In this document: positions 7,779-13,566 of the stretch, piece by piece
Position numbering within the stretch: position 1 is the first letter of the stretch
Layout of the letters: each line of letters begins with the position of its first letter
Origin: SIG440 sp045586925
Lineage (GTDB): Bacteria > Bacillota > Clostridia > Monoglobales > Monoglobaceae
DNA length: 64,000 nt
Direction of reading: 5' to 3'
Assembly (NCBI GenBank): GCA_045586925.1
Contig: JAZNBG010000034.1
Span: 1 to 64,000, forward strand
Notes under the pieces: model-generated
Told to the model about the DNA's origin: nothing
What the model saw: only the letters and a program-made list of their open reading frames with translations
The model's database searches: none
Made by a program: the position numbers and the translations under genes

Positions 7779-8567
7779 ATGATTAAAGAAAAAGTAAAAG
7801 GTTTCGTTGTCGGTATTGTGCTTACATCTCTTGTAGTCGGTGCAATTCCCACAATGGCAGAGAAAGTAACAAAATCAGCAGAATTACTTTATAACAACAT
7901 CAAGGTTGTTATTGACGGCAAACAGGCAGATTTGAAAGACGCACAGGGCAATACAGTTGAGCCGTTCATCATTGACGGCACAACATATCTTCCCGTTCGT
8001 GCAGTATCAAATGCACTTAACAAAGCAGTTTCTTGGGACGGAGCAACACAAACAGTTTATCTCGGCGAAAATAAAGAGATTGAACAGCCGTCTGTATGGC
8101 TGAAAGATTTAGAAACATTTACAGGTAAATTTGAAATGAAGTCTATTGATACAGTTGATTTTGGTGGTTATGAATACAACAATCTTTTAACTGATAATAC
8201 AGGCGATGTTTACAAAAATTGTTGGTATTCTGATGATAATGGTGCATCATACCTCTTAAATTACAAGTATAGCAATTTTAAAGGTACTATTTATTTAAAC
8301 AAAGAAAGCAAAGATTACAAATGGATAAACAGAATTGTTATATATGGTGATGATAAAGTTATTTACACATCAGAGGGCATTTCAAGCGGTGATAAACCTA
8401 TTGACTTTAACATTGATGTTTCAAATGTTGGAGTATTAAAAATCGTTCATCAACATAACAGCATGCCTGATGGTAGTGGCGAGTGGTCAAGCATTTTTGA
8501 ACACTATAATGGTATAGGTATTTATACGAAAAATACCCCTATCGGCAACGCTGGACTTTATGAATAA
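7779..8567 (+). CDS. Secreted stalk-domain protein (copper amine oxidase N-like) with NPCBM-like C-terminus
   Basis: 262 residues. A signal peptide (hydrophobic GFVVGIVLTSLVVGAIP) ends near residue 28. Residues about 37-96 form a stalk domain of the copper amine oxidase N-terminal type: YNNIKVVIDG, FIIDGTTYLPVRAVSNAL, VSWDGATQTVYLG. The C-terminal 155 residues, with YKNCWYSDDNGASYLLNYKYSNFKGTIY across two strands, resemble an NPCBM-like carbohydrate-binding sandwich. It is probably an extracytoplasmic protein that binds wall or host glycans; as element cargo it may alter the cell surface. It has its own promoter and is closed by a terminator. Confidence 0.7.
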   Translation: MIKEKVKGFVVGIVLTSLVVGAIPTMAEKVTKSAELLYNNIKVVIDGKQADLKDAQGNTVEPFIIDGTTYLPVRAVSNALNKAVSWDGATQTVYLGENKEIEQPSVWLKDLETFTGKFEMKSIDTVDFGGYEYNNLLTDNTGDVYKNCWYSDDNGASYLLNYKYSNFKGTIYLNKESKDYKWINRIVIYGDDKVIYTSEGISSGDKPIDFNIDVSNVGVLKIVHQHNSMPDGSGEWSSIFEHYNGIGIYTKNTPIGNAGLYE

Positions 8568-8573
8568 AAACAC

Positions 8574-8606
8574 AAGCACCGCTTACGAAATGTAGGCGGT
8601 GCTTTT
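8574..8606 (+). terminator. Intrinsic terminator of the stalk-domain gene
   Basis: Perfect 13-bp stem aagcaccgcttac/gtaggcggtgctt allowing G-T pairs (8574-8586 with 8592-8604), loop gaaat, then T residues. Confidence 0.85.
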
Positions 8607-8634
8607 CCCTGTCTGCTTCTTACCCTTGTATTTT

Positions 8635-8655
8635 ACCGCCTTATCGGCGGTTTTT
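8635..8655 (+). terminator. Second terminator hairpin
   Basis: accgcc (8635-8640) pairs with ggcggt (8646-8651) and is followed by a T run. It lies between the convergent stalk-domain and 8674-9354 genes. Confidence 0.6.
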
Positions 8656-8673
8656 ATATTATACTGATGAAAA

Positions 8674-9354
8674 TCAGACAATATTCAAAGTCTCGGGACA
8701 ATTAAGGGAGAAAAAATGAAGTTTATCTAATATGTACCAATATCGCCCGTCTATGTGTTTTAATACCTTGTTCTGTTGGTGTATGTCATTCATACGAACA
8801 GAGAGTTTATATATTGTTTTGTCATCGGTTGAAATGGTGTTATAAAAGTTTTTAATAAAGATTGCTATGGTTTTTGGATTTTGAGATTTTGGGAAATATA
8901 CAAAGTGTATTGTTTGGGGATTGTCCGTTGTGAAACGAATATAACACCCTTGCGAATGTAGATAGTCTATATACTCGGTGTAATGCTTTATTTTGTATTG
9001 TTCCATATTCCCCTTATTCAACACATCGTTTATAGTCTTTATGGAAGTATGACACAATAGCCAATATTCAGCGAGAAGACAAGATTTTTTCAAGGCATAA
9101 GCGGTTAAGCGGTAGTTTTGATTTATGTTAAAGTGCTTATATACAGAGTTCTTACAGATAATGAACGGAATTCTGCCTATCATCACTTTTTTTAATATGT
9201 TGTAGGAGCATAACTCTTTTATAGTCTTTTCATCAAACTCTTGCAATTGTAGCAGTTGCCTTTTTGAACAAGCACCGCCAAAAGCGTACATAATAGCCTT
9301 TAATTCTTCTTGGTAAGTGTTCAGAAGCACCTGTTGTATTGGTAGTTTGTTCAT
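8674..9354 (-). CDS. Conserved element protein of unknown function with winged-helix-like N-terminus
   Basis: 226 residues. The first 80 residues (ELKAIMYAFGGACSKRQLLQL, then DEKTIKELCSYNILKKVMIG) read as a winged helix. The remainder alternates strands and helices and has no motif I recognise. The ATG at 9354 overlaps the stop of the upstream replication-relaxation-like gene by four bases (ATGA), so the two are translationally coupled and probably act together in replication or transfer. Function is unknown. Confidence 0.6.
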   Translation of the reverse strand: MNKLPIQQVLLNTYQEELKAIMYAFGGACSKRQLLQLQEFDEKTIKELCSYNILKKVMIGRIPFIICKNSVYKHFNINQNYRLTAYALKKSCLLAEYWLLCHTSIKTINDVLNKGNMEQYKIKHYTEYIDYLHSQGCYIRFTTDNPQTIHFVYFPKSQNPKTIAIFIKNFYNTISTDDKTIYKLSVRMNDIHQQNKVLKHIDGRYWYILDKLHFFSLNCPETLNIV

Positions 9355-9905
9355 ATCTTCACCGTCCTCAACTCTATATTTGTTGCTTGACAAAAATTTT
9401 CTTTCATCTCAATGCGTTCTTCATTATAGTTCTCTGTTGTGATTTCTATTGCTGTTGTAATGCCTTCGTCCGTTGTATATATAAGGTCAGGAACGGAATA
9501 CATCTTGTCAATTTCAGCTTCAGCTTGGTCTTGCCTTATACTTTCTGCGAAGATGTCCCTTGATTGACTTTCACTTAAACAAGACATTCTCTCGGTTGGT
9601 GTCAGTTTGCAGTATTCAGAAAATAACTTTGTATCGTGCTCGGTGGTCGCTGTCTGCCTTGAATAGAAAGCCTGTCCTTGTAGTGCTTCAAGATTTTTTA
9701 TAAAGTTTTTGCCTGCATCGGTGTAGGTATAAACGATTTCGTTCTTTATATTGGTCTTACTTTCAATAAGTCCTTGCTTTTCCATTTTGCTTATTCGGTT
9801 GTTTGTGATGATGTTCAAGAGGTCTTCTTTTCGTGCGAAGCCACAAAGACGGAGGCCGTTGAGTGCTTGAATATCACGAAAATTAACTCGGTTAATTTTT
9901 GACAT
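9351..9905 (-). CDS. Replication-relaxation-like protein (winged helix plus PD-(D/E)xK-like domain)
   Basis: 184 residues. Residues about 8-70 form a winged helix (FRDIQALNGLRLCGFARKEDL, then RISKMEKQGLIESK). The C-terminal part has VPDLIYTTDEG (P139-D140) and AIEITTE (E154), the acidic pair and strand order of a PD-(D/E)xK-like fold, as in the Replic_Relax family of plasmids and conjugative elements. A catalytic Lys is not obvious, so nuclease activity is uncertain. GGGAGG lies ten bases before the start. It is divergent from a highly structured non-coding region, consistent with an initiator or relaxation role. Confidence 0.6.
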   Translation of the reverse strand: MSKINRVNFRDIQALNGLRLCGFARKEDLLNIITNNRISKMEKQGLIESKTNIKNEIVYTYTDAGKNFIKNLEALQGQAFYSRQTATTEHDTKLFSEYCKLTPTERMSCLSESQSRDIFAESIRQDQAEAEIDKMYSVPDLIYTTDEGITTAIEITTENYNEERIEMKENFCQATNIELRTVKI

Positions 9906-10298
9906 ATTTCATTCCTCCCATTTTCTTCTTTATATATAATATTGAAAATATTGTGTTGTTATAAAAGGAAATGGAGGAATGAAAGCAATTTTTATAAAAA
10001 AATTGCTCCTGCGTGTCAAGATGTAATCTTGACTACCGCACCGAACGGAGAAAAGCCTGTTATAAACGATATCAGTTATATGTATCGTGTTTTTGTAGTC
10101 GGTGCTACAAAATATAACAAGCGGTCAAATATAAAAATCTTGCTTGGTGGTTGTCAAGTAAGATTTTTGTGTTTGTTTCAAAGTGAGGTGCGGTACAATT
10201 ATTTTATTTTCATTATATGATAATGTCATCTGTTGTTATAAACACTCTATATAATTGGTAGTATATAAGAAAAACAAATTAGAGAGGGGTTATAACAA
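9906..10298. other. Structured non-coding region; candidate replication origin or oriT of the element
   Basis: An imperfect inverted repeat (9907-9922 and 9970-9984, fifteen bases matching with one deletion) flanks a very AT-rich core. Four hairpins follow: agcaattttt/aaaaattgct (9984-10007), gtcaagat/atcttgac (10015-10033), ttttgtag/ctacaaaa (10091-10112), and a 14-bp stem 10133-10146/10155-10168. Five copies of (T)TGTTATA(A) occur at 9956, 10057 and 10233 forward and at 10113 and 10290 reversed, like iterons. An open frame at 9942-10220 crosses the hairpins and has no ribosome-binding site, so I do not call it a gene. Confidence 0.5.
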
Positions 10299-10355
10299 AT
10301 GACAAGATTAGAGGGAAAAACAGGGGTAAAAAAGCCGAAAAAATTAATATTTTAA
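10299..10355 (+). CDS. Possible 18-residue basic peptide
   Basis: ATG at 10299 follows GAGAGGGG at a suitable distance and encodes 18 residues, MTRLEGKTGVKKPKKLIF, before a stop. It lies between the structured region and the xis promoter. It could be a leader peptide or simply chance; no homology can be judged at this length. Confidence 0.25.
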   Translation: MTRLEGKTGVKKPKKLIF

Positions 10356-10495
10356 TAATTGAGGGTTTTGTTACAATTCTGTTTCAAAAACGAAAAAAGT
10401 CAAGTCAAAATTAAAAATAATTAGCGGAAAATCTAACAAACTTTTTTCCTTGTTTTATGCTGATTTAACAAAAAAATACGACTTTTTATTTTTCC

Positions 10496-10523
10496 TTGAC
10501 TTATACGGCTTTTATGTTATAAT
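10496..10523 (+). promoter_or_regulatory. Promoter of xis-int
   Basis: -35 TTGACT (10496-10501), -10 TATAAT (10518-10523), 16-base spacer, extended -10 TG at 10515-10516. The leader to xis is about 80 bases. Confidence 0.8.
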
Positions 10524-10536
10524 ATCGGTACTTTTA

Positions 10537-10580
10537 CTCTTTTTTTGGAAACAAAAAACTGAAAAGTTTTCAAAAAAGAG
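10537..10580 (+). promoter_or_regulatory. Leader hairpin upstream of xis
   Basis: ctcttttttt-ggaaac (10537-10552) pairs with gttttc-aaaaaagag (10566-10580), about 15 bp with one bulge and one G-T pair. It lies in the untranslated leader and could modulate xis-int expression. It has no following T run, so it is not a normal terminator. Confidence 0.45.
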
Positions 10581-10610
10581 AATTTATATAGATAAGGACT
10601 GATATTATCA

Positions 10611-10790
10611 ATGAAAGATATACCAAAAATGATGACAGTTCGTCAGGTCGCTGCTACTGGTATTTTACCAGAGACGGCAATCAGACGACTTTTAAAACAA
10701 GGAAAGATCCCTGCGGTGTATTCAGGGACAAAAGCATTTATTAACTTTGACCAACTATGCGATATGCTATCTAATTTAGATGTAGCATAA
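10611..10790 (+). CDS. xis: Excisionase-type small DNA-binding protein
   Basis: 59 residues. The segment MTVRQVAATGILPETAIRRL followed by KQGKIPAVYSGTKAFINFDQL is the helix-turn-helix plus wing typical of element excisionases (MerR-like). It lies 17 bases upstream of int in the same direction, the usual xis-int order. The likely role is to bend DNA at the attachment sites and favour excision; it may also regulate int. The direct repeats at 13338-13410 near the right end are candidate binding sites. Confidence 0.75.
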   Translation: MKDIPKMMTVRQVAATGILPETAIRRLLKQGKIPAVYSGTKAFINFDQLCDMLSNLDVA

Positions 10791-10807
10791 GAAAGGAGTA
10801 ATTATAT

Positions 10808-11938
10808 ATGAAAGGTATTCAGCAGAGAGGTCCATATACATATCGCTTTACTGTTTCCGTCGGTTTTGACGGAAACGGAAAGCATATCAGAAAAACAATG
10901 ACTTTTAAAGTTCCAGAGGGAACAGCACCGACAAAAGCGGAGAAAATGGTTAAAGAAGCATATATAGAGTTTAGCAATAAGTGTAAGGGAATGAAAAGCC
11001 TTAACGAAAACATGAGGTTTAAAGAGTTAGTGGGAATGTATTTTCAGACATATGCTCCAAATGAACTAAAACCTGCCACATCTTATAACTATGATATGGA
11101 CTTAAAACGTCATATGTTGCCCGTTTTTGGAAACAAGAAACTAAAAGATATTATGACAGAAGATATTTCAACTTTCCTAACCAATCTTGACTTATCAGCA
11201 GAGACCACAAGAAAGATGAAAACTATTCTGTCAAGTGTCTTTTCGTTTGGTGTTAGTCAAGGGTACATAAAGACTAACCCTTGTGTTAATGCTGTATATA
11301 AGAAAGAAAAGGGCTTAAAGAAAGTCAATTATTACAACAAACAACAATGTAAGCAGTTAATGGAATTGACAAAAGGATACAGCAAGTTTAATTATATTGT
11401 TCAGTTTCTTCTTTTCACAGGTTTGAGATGTGGAGAGTGTCTTGGTCTTCGTTGGTGTGATGTGGATTTTGAAAACGATATTATTTCTATTAACAATACA
11501 TTGACCTATGCTAACAAACATTGGTTTTTAACACAGCCGAAAACAGTTAAGAGTATCAGGGTTTTGAAATTAAGCACCTATGCTAAACAATTACTATTGA
11601 AGCACAAGGAAGAACAGGACAAGGAAAAGTCCAAAGTCGGTAATGCGTGGCTACATTCTGAAATGGTCTTCACATCTTGCACAGGTAATTTTTATGACCG
11701 AAGTTTATTAAACACGCAGTTCAGAAGATTTTTAAAGAAAAACGAAATGCCAAAGCTGACTATACATGGGCTCCGTCACAGTAATGCAAGTTTGATGATA
11801 AATAATGGATTTGATGTCAAAATCGTGTCAGAGCAACTCGGTCACTGTAATGTTTCAATTACCGCTGATATTTATTCACACATTTTTGAAGAGTATAAAG
11901 CAAAAGTCGCACAAGCGATAGAATATGACTTGATTTAA
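10808..11938 (+). CDS. int: Tyrosine recombinase (integrase) of the element
   Basis: 376 residues. An N-terminal arm-binding-like region (residues 1-55, GPYTYRFTVSVGF and KAEKMVKEAYIEF) is followed by a SAM-like core-binding domain (about 68-160) and the catalytic domain. Active-site residues are Arg207 (TGLRCGE), Lys245 region (QPKT), His320 and Arg323 (HGLRH), His346 (LGHCN) and the nucleophile Tyr356 (DIYSHIF). AAAGGAG lies just upstream. It would catalyse integration into the rpsI 3' end and, with Xis, excision. Confidence 0.95.
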   Translation: MKGIQQRGPYTYRFTVSVGFDGNGKHIRKTMTFKVPEGTAPTKAEKMVKEAYIEFSNKCKGMKSLNENMRFKELVGMYFQTYAPNELKPATSYNYDMDLKRHMLPVFGNKKLKDIMTEDISTFLTNLDLSAETTRKMKTILSSVFSFGVSQGYIKTNPCVNAVYKKEKGLKKVNYYNKQQCKQLMELTKGYSKFNYIVQFLLFTGLRCGECLGLRWCDVDFENDIISINNTLTYANKHWFLTQPKTVKSIRVLKLSTYAKQLLLKHKEEQDKEKSKVGNAWLHSEMVFTSCTGNFYDRSLLNTQFRRFLKKNEMPKLTIHGLRHSNASLMINNGFDVKIVSEQLGHCNVSITADIYSHIFEEYKAKVAQAIEYDLI

Positions 11939-11945
11939 AGTTTTT

Positions 11946-11973
11946 AGCACTATCAACAAAGATAGTGCTTTTT
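11946..11973 (+). terminator. Intrinsic terminator of xis-int
   Basis: agcactatc (11946-11954) pairs with gatagtgct (11961-11969), loop of six, then a T run. It isolates int from the TIR operon behind it. Confidence 0.9.
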
Positions 11974-11975
11974 TA

Positions 11976-12004
11976 TTGAAATTCAAGGAATATTATGGTA
12001 TAAT
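11976..12004 (+). promoter_or_regulatory. Promoter of the TIR operon
   Basis: -35 TTGAAA (11976-11981), -10 TATAAT (11999-12004), 17-base spacer, TG one base before the -10. It follows the int terminator immediately, so the TIR pair is an independent transcription unit. Confidence 0.85.
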
Positions 12005-12023
12005 ATAAATGAGGTGATAAAAA

Positions 12024-12827
12024 GTGTATTCAAAATTCAAACTAGATATAGACCAAAATGCAGATTTCTATATAAAAAATTACTATGCTTGTGGAAAAGA
12101 GTATAGTGAAGAACATAAAAGAAATTTAAAAAATGGTTTGGAAAATTATATAGACTATAATACTGGGCTTATAAACGGAGATAAATTAGAAAAAGAATGG
12201 TTTAATGAAATAAAAGCAGATATTTTTATTTCACATTCTCATAAGGATAAAGATTTAGCCATTTCAATTGCAGGTTGGTTGAAAGAGGAAATGAAATTAA
12301 AAGCATTTGTAGATTGTACTGTATGGGGATATGCAGATGATATTTTAAAAGAAATAAATAATAAATATAATTATTTAAGAACAGAAGATGATGGTAGCAT
12401 AACTTATAGTCATAGAAAAGCTAACTATGCTGCAAGTCACGTGTATTTAATGTTAAACTCTGCATTAAATAATATGATTAATAAAACTGAATGTTTTATG
12501 TTTATTAATACAAACAATTCTACAAGAACAATGGATAAAGACAGGGCAACAACAGAAACATTATCACCTTGGATTTATAGCGAGATTGTTATGGCTAATA
12601 CAATGAAACCACAGCCTCCTGTTAGACCTACCTATTTAGAAAAAAATGCTGTTTTCTATGGGGAAATGAATGAAGACATGGGTATGACACACAAAGTGGA
12701 TTTTTCAGATTTTGAAACAGTAGATTTATCAACATTTACCATATGGAAGAATGAAATAAAATATGATGAACATCCACTGGATACTTTATATAAGCTTGCA
12801 AAGAAAAGAGATGTTTTATATGGATAA
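12024..12827 (+). CDS. TIR-domain protein, candidate NADase effector or sensor
   Basis: 267 residues from a GTG start with GAGGTG seven bases upstream. Residues 1-63 are a helical N-terminal extension. The TIR domain covers about 64-192: ADIFISHSHKDKDLA (strand A and the SH turn), AGWLKEEMKLKAFVDCTVWG, ECFMFINTN and SPWIYSEIVMA. Glu187 in the last segment sits where NAD-cleaving TIRs carry the catalytic Glu. The C-terminal 75 residues are unassigned. The downstream membrane-protein gene overlaps the end by eight bases. TIR proteins in such elements commonly act in phage defence by NAD depletion or nucleotide signalling; which applies here is unknown. Composition is strongly AT-rich. Confidence 0.8.
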   Translation: MYSKFKLDIDQNADFYIKNYYACGKEYSEEHKRNLKNGLENYIDYNTGLINGDKLEKEWFNEIKADIFISHSHKDKDLAISIAGWLKEEMKLKAFVDCTVWGYADDILKEINNKYNYLRTEDDGSITYSHRKANYAASHVYLMLNSALNNMINKTECFMFINTNNSTRTMDKDRATTETLSPWIYSEIVMANTMKPQPPVRPTYLEKNAVFYGEMNEDMGMTHKVDFSDFETVDLSTFTIWKNEIKYDEHPLDTLYKLAKKRDVLYG

Positions 12828-13317
12828 AAATAAAAATTTAGAATTAGATAACAAAGAAGTCCTAAGCAAAGAAATAGATTTAATTCAGAATTGTATCACT
12901 AGAATGGCTCAAAATTCATTCAGCATTAAAGGCTGGTTGATAGGTTTAATTATTGCAGTTATAGCACTGCTACCTGAAAATGTTGACAAGAATAGTATTT
13001 GTTGGATAATAATAGCAACAACTATTATATTTTGGGGATTGGATGCTTTTTATCTTAGAACAGAAAAGCTTTATAGATGGAAATATGATTGGATAATTCA
13101 AAACAGATTAAATACATCCGAGTTCTGCTACAACTTAAATCCTGATAAAAGCGAAATGTGGCTACCTGATGAAAATAACAAATCAAGAAAAAAACCTTGT
13201 ATTATTAGAACAATGTTTACTAAAACTTTATGGCCGTTTTATATGCCAATAATCATTATAGCTCTCGGTGTAATATTCAAAGAACAGTTGGTGCAATTTT
13301 GGTGCAACACTTTATAA
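12820..13317 (+). CDS. Membrane protein coupled to the TIR gene
   Basis: 165 residues from ATG 12820, inside the TIR stop region (8-base overlap). A soluble N-terminal helix (residues 10-33) is followed by three hydrophobic segments: about 38-52 (GWLIGLIIAVIALL), 60-79 (ICWIIIATTIIFWGLDAFYL) and 138-154 (FYMPIIIIALGVIF). Between the second and third is a basic-aromatic stretch, YLRTEKLYRWKYDWI, then a cytosolic loop. I recall similar unnamed proteins beside TIR genes, but no function. It may be the membrane target or anchor of the TIR effector. The last codons contain the right-hand 21-bp integrase arm repeat. Confidence 0.7.
   Translation: MDKNKNLELDNKEVLSKEIDLIQNCITRMAQNSFSIKGWLIGLIIAVIALLPENVDKNSICWIIIATTIIFWGLDAFYLRTEKLYRWKYDWIIQNRLNTSEFCYNLNPDKSEMWLPDENNKSRKKPCIIRTMFTKTLWPFYMPIIIIALGVIFKEQLVQFWCNTL
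13288..13308 (+). repeat. Right integrase arm-type site (21-bp repeat, copy 2)
   Basis: Identical, same-orientation copy of 5946-5966, with GGTGCAA units 11 bases apart. It lies within the final codons of the membrane-protein gene and 114 bases before the right core repeat. Confidence 0.65.
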
Positions 13318-13337
13318 AAAGTTGTCAATTTTATAAG

Positions 13338-13410
13338 ACGATATAAAAACAAGCACCAACGAAATCACACGATATAACACATTTTAAATGGTTAGAAACG
13401 ATATAAAACA
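13338..13410 (+). repeat. Three acgatataa direct repeats near the right end
   Basis: acgatataa begins at 13338, 13369 and 13398, each followed by an AC- or AA-rich tail; spacings are 31 and 29 bases, about three helical turns. Their place between the arm site and attR suggests Xis or integrase binding. Confidence 0.5.
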
Positions 13411-13422
13411 GTAATTGTAAAA

Positions 13423-13437
13423 CTCAAAGAGATAATT
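13423..13437 (+). repeat. attR core repeat
   Basis: Identical to 5866-5880. It is followed by chromosomal sequence including the displaced original rpsI terminator. Confidence 0.88.
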
Positions 13438-13452
13438 TCTTATCGCTTATCA

Positions 13453-13485
13453 AAATCCCACAACCAACGGTTGTGGGATTTATTT
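13453..13485 (+). terminator. Original rpsI terminator, displaced by the element
   Basis: aaatcccacaacc (13453-13465) pairs with ggttgtgggattt (13469-13481), loop aac. Before insertion it would have followed rpsI at the distance now held by the element's own copy. Confidence 0.85.
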
Positions 13486-13527
13486 ATGCGCAAGCTTCGA
13501 TTGTTGTCACACAAATTAAATGCCAAA

Positions 13528-13550
13528 ACCGCCCTGCATTGCAGGGCGGT
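13528..13550 (-). terminator. Intrinsic terminator of the GTPase-NYN gene
   Basis: accgccctgc (13528-13537) pairs with gcagggcggt (13541-13550); on the minus strand the stem is followed by TTTT. Confidence 0.85.
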
Positions 13551-13566
13551 TTAAAACATTAAAACA

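Larger units (their letters stand above)
5866..13437. mobile_element. Integrative element of about 7.6 kb inserted at the 3' end of rpsI
   Basis: The element is bounded by identical 15-bp repeats (5866-5880 and 13423-13437). It encodes a tyrosine recombinase and an excisionase-type protein, a Toprim protein, a replication-relaxation-like protein, a ribbon-helix-helix regulator, a secreted stalk-domain protein and a TIR/membrane-protein cargo pair. Both ends carry an identical 21-bp repeat that looks like integrase arm sites. There is no relaxase, type IV secretion, capsid or packaging gene, so it is either a mobilizable element or a satellite that depends on a helper. The TIR genes are visibly more AT-rich than the host genes on either side. 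Confidence 0.88.

Noticed and set aside
9942..10220. 92-residue open frame on the plus strand in the element
   Set aside because: It crosses four hairpins, has no ribosome-binding site and reads as unstructured sequence; the DNA itself appears to be the functional feature.
6063..10285. 14-bp direct repeat aaacaaattagaga at 6063-6076 and 10272-10285
   Set aside because: It is AT-rich and short, in a region of low complexity, and its positions match no element boundary.
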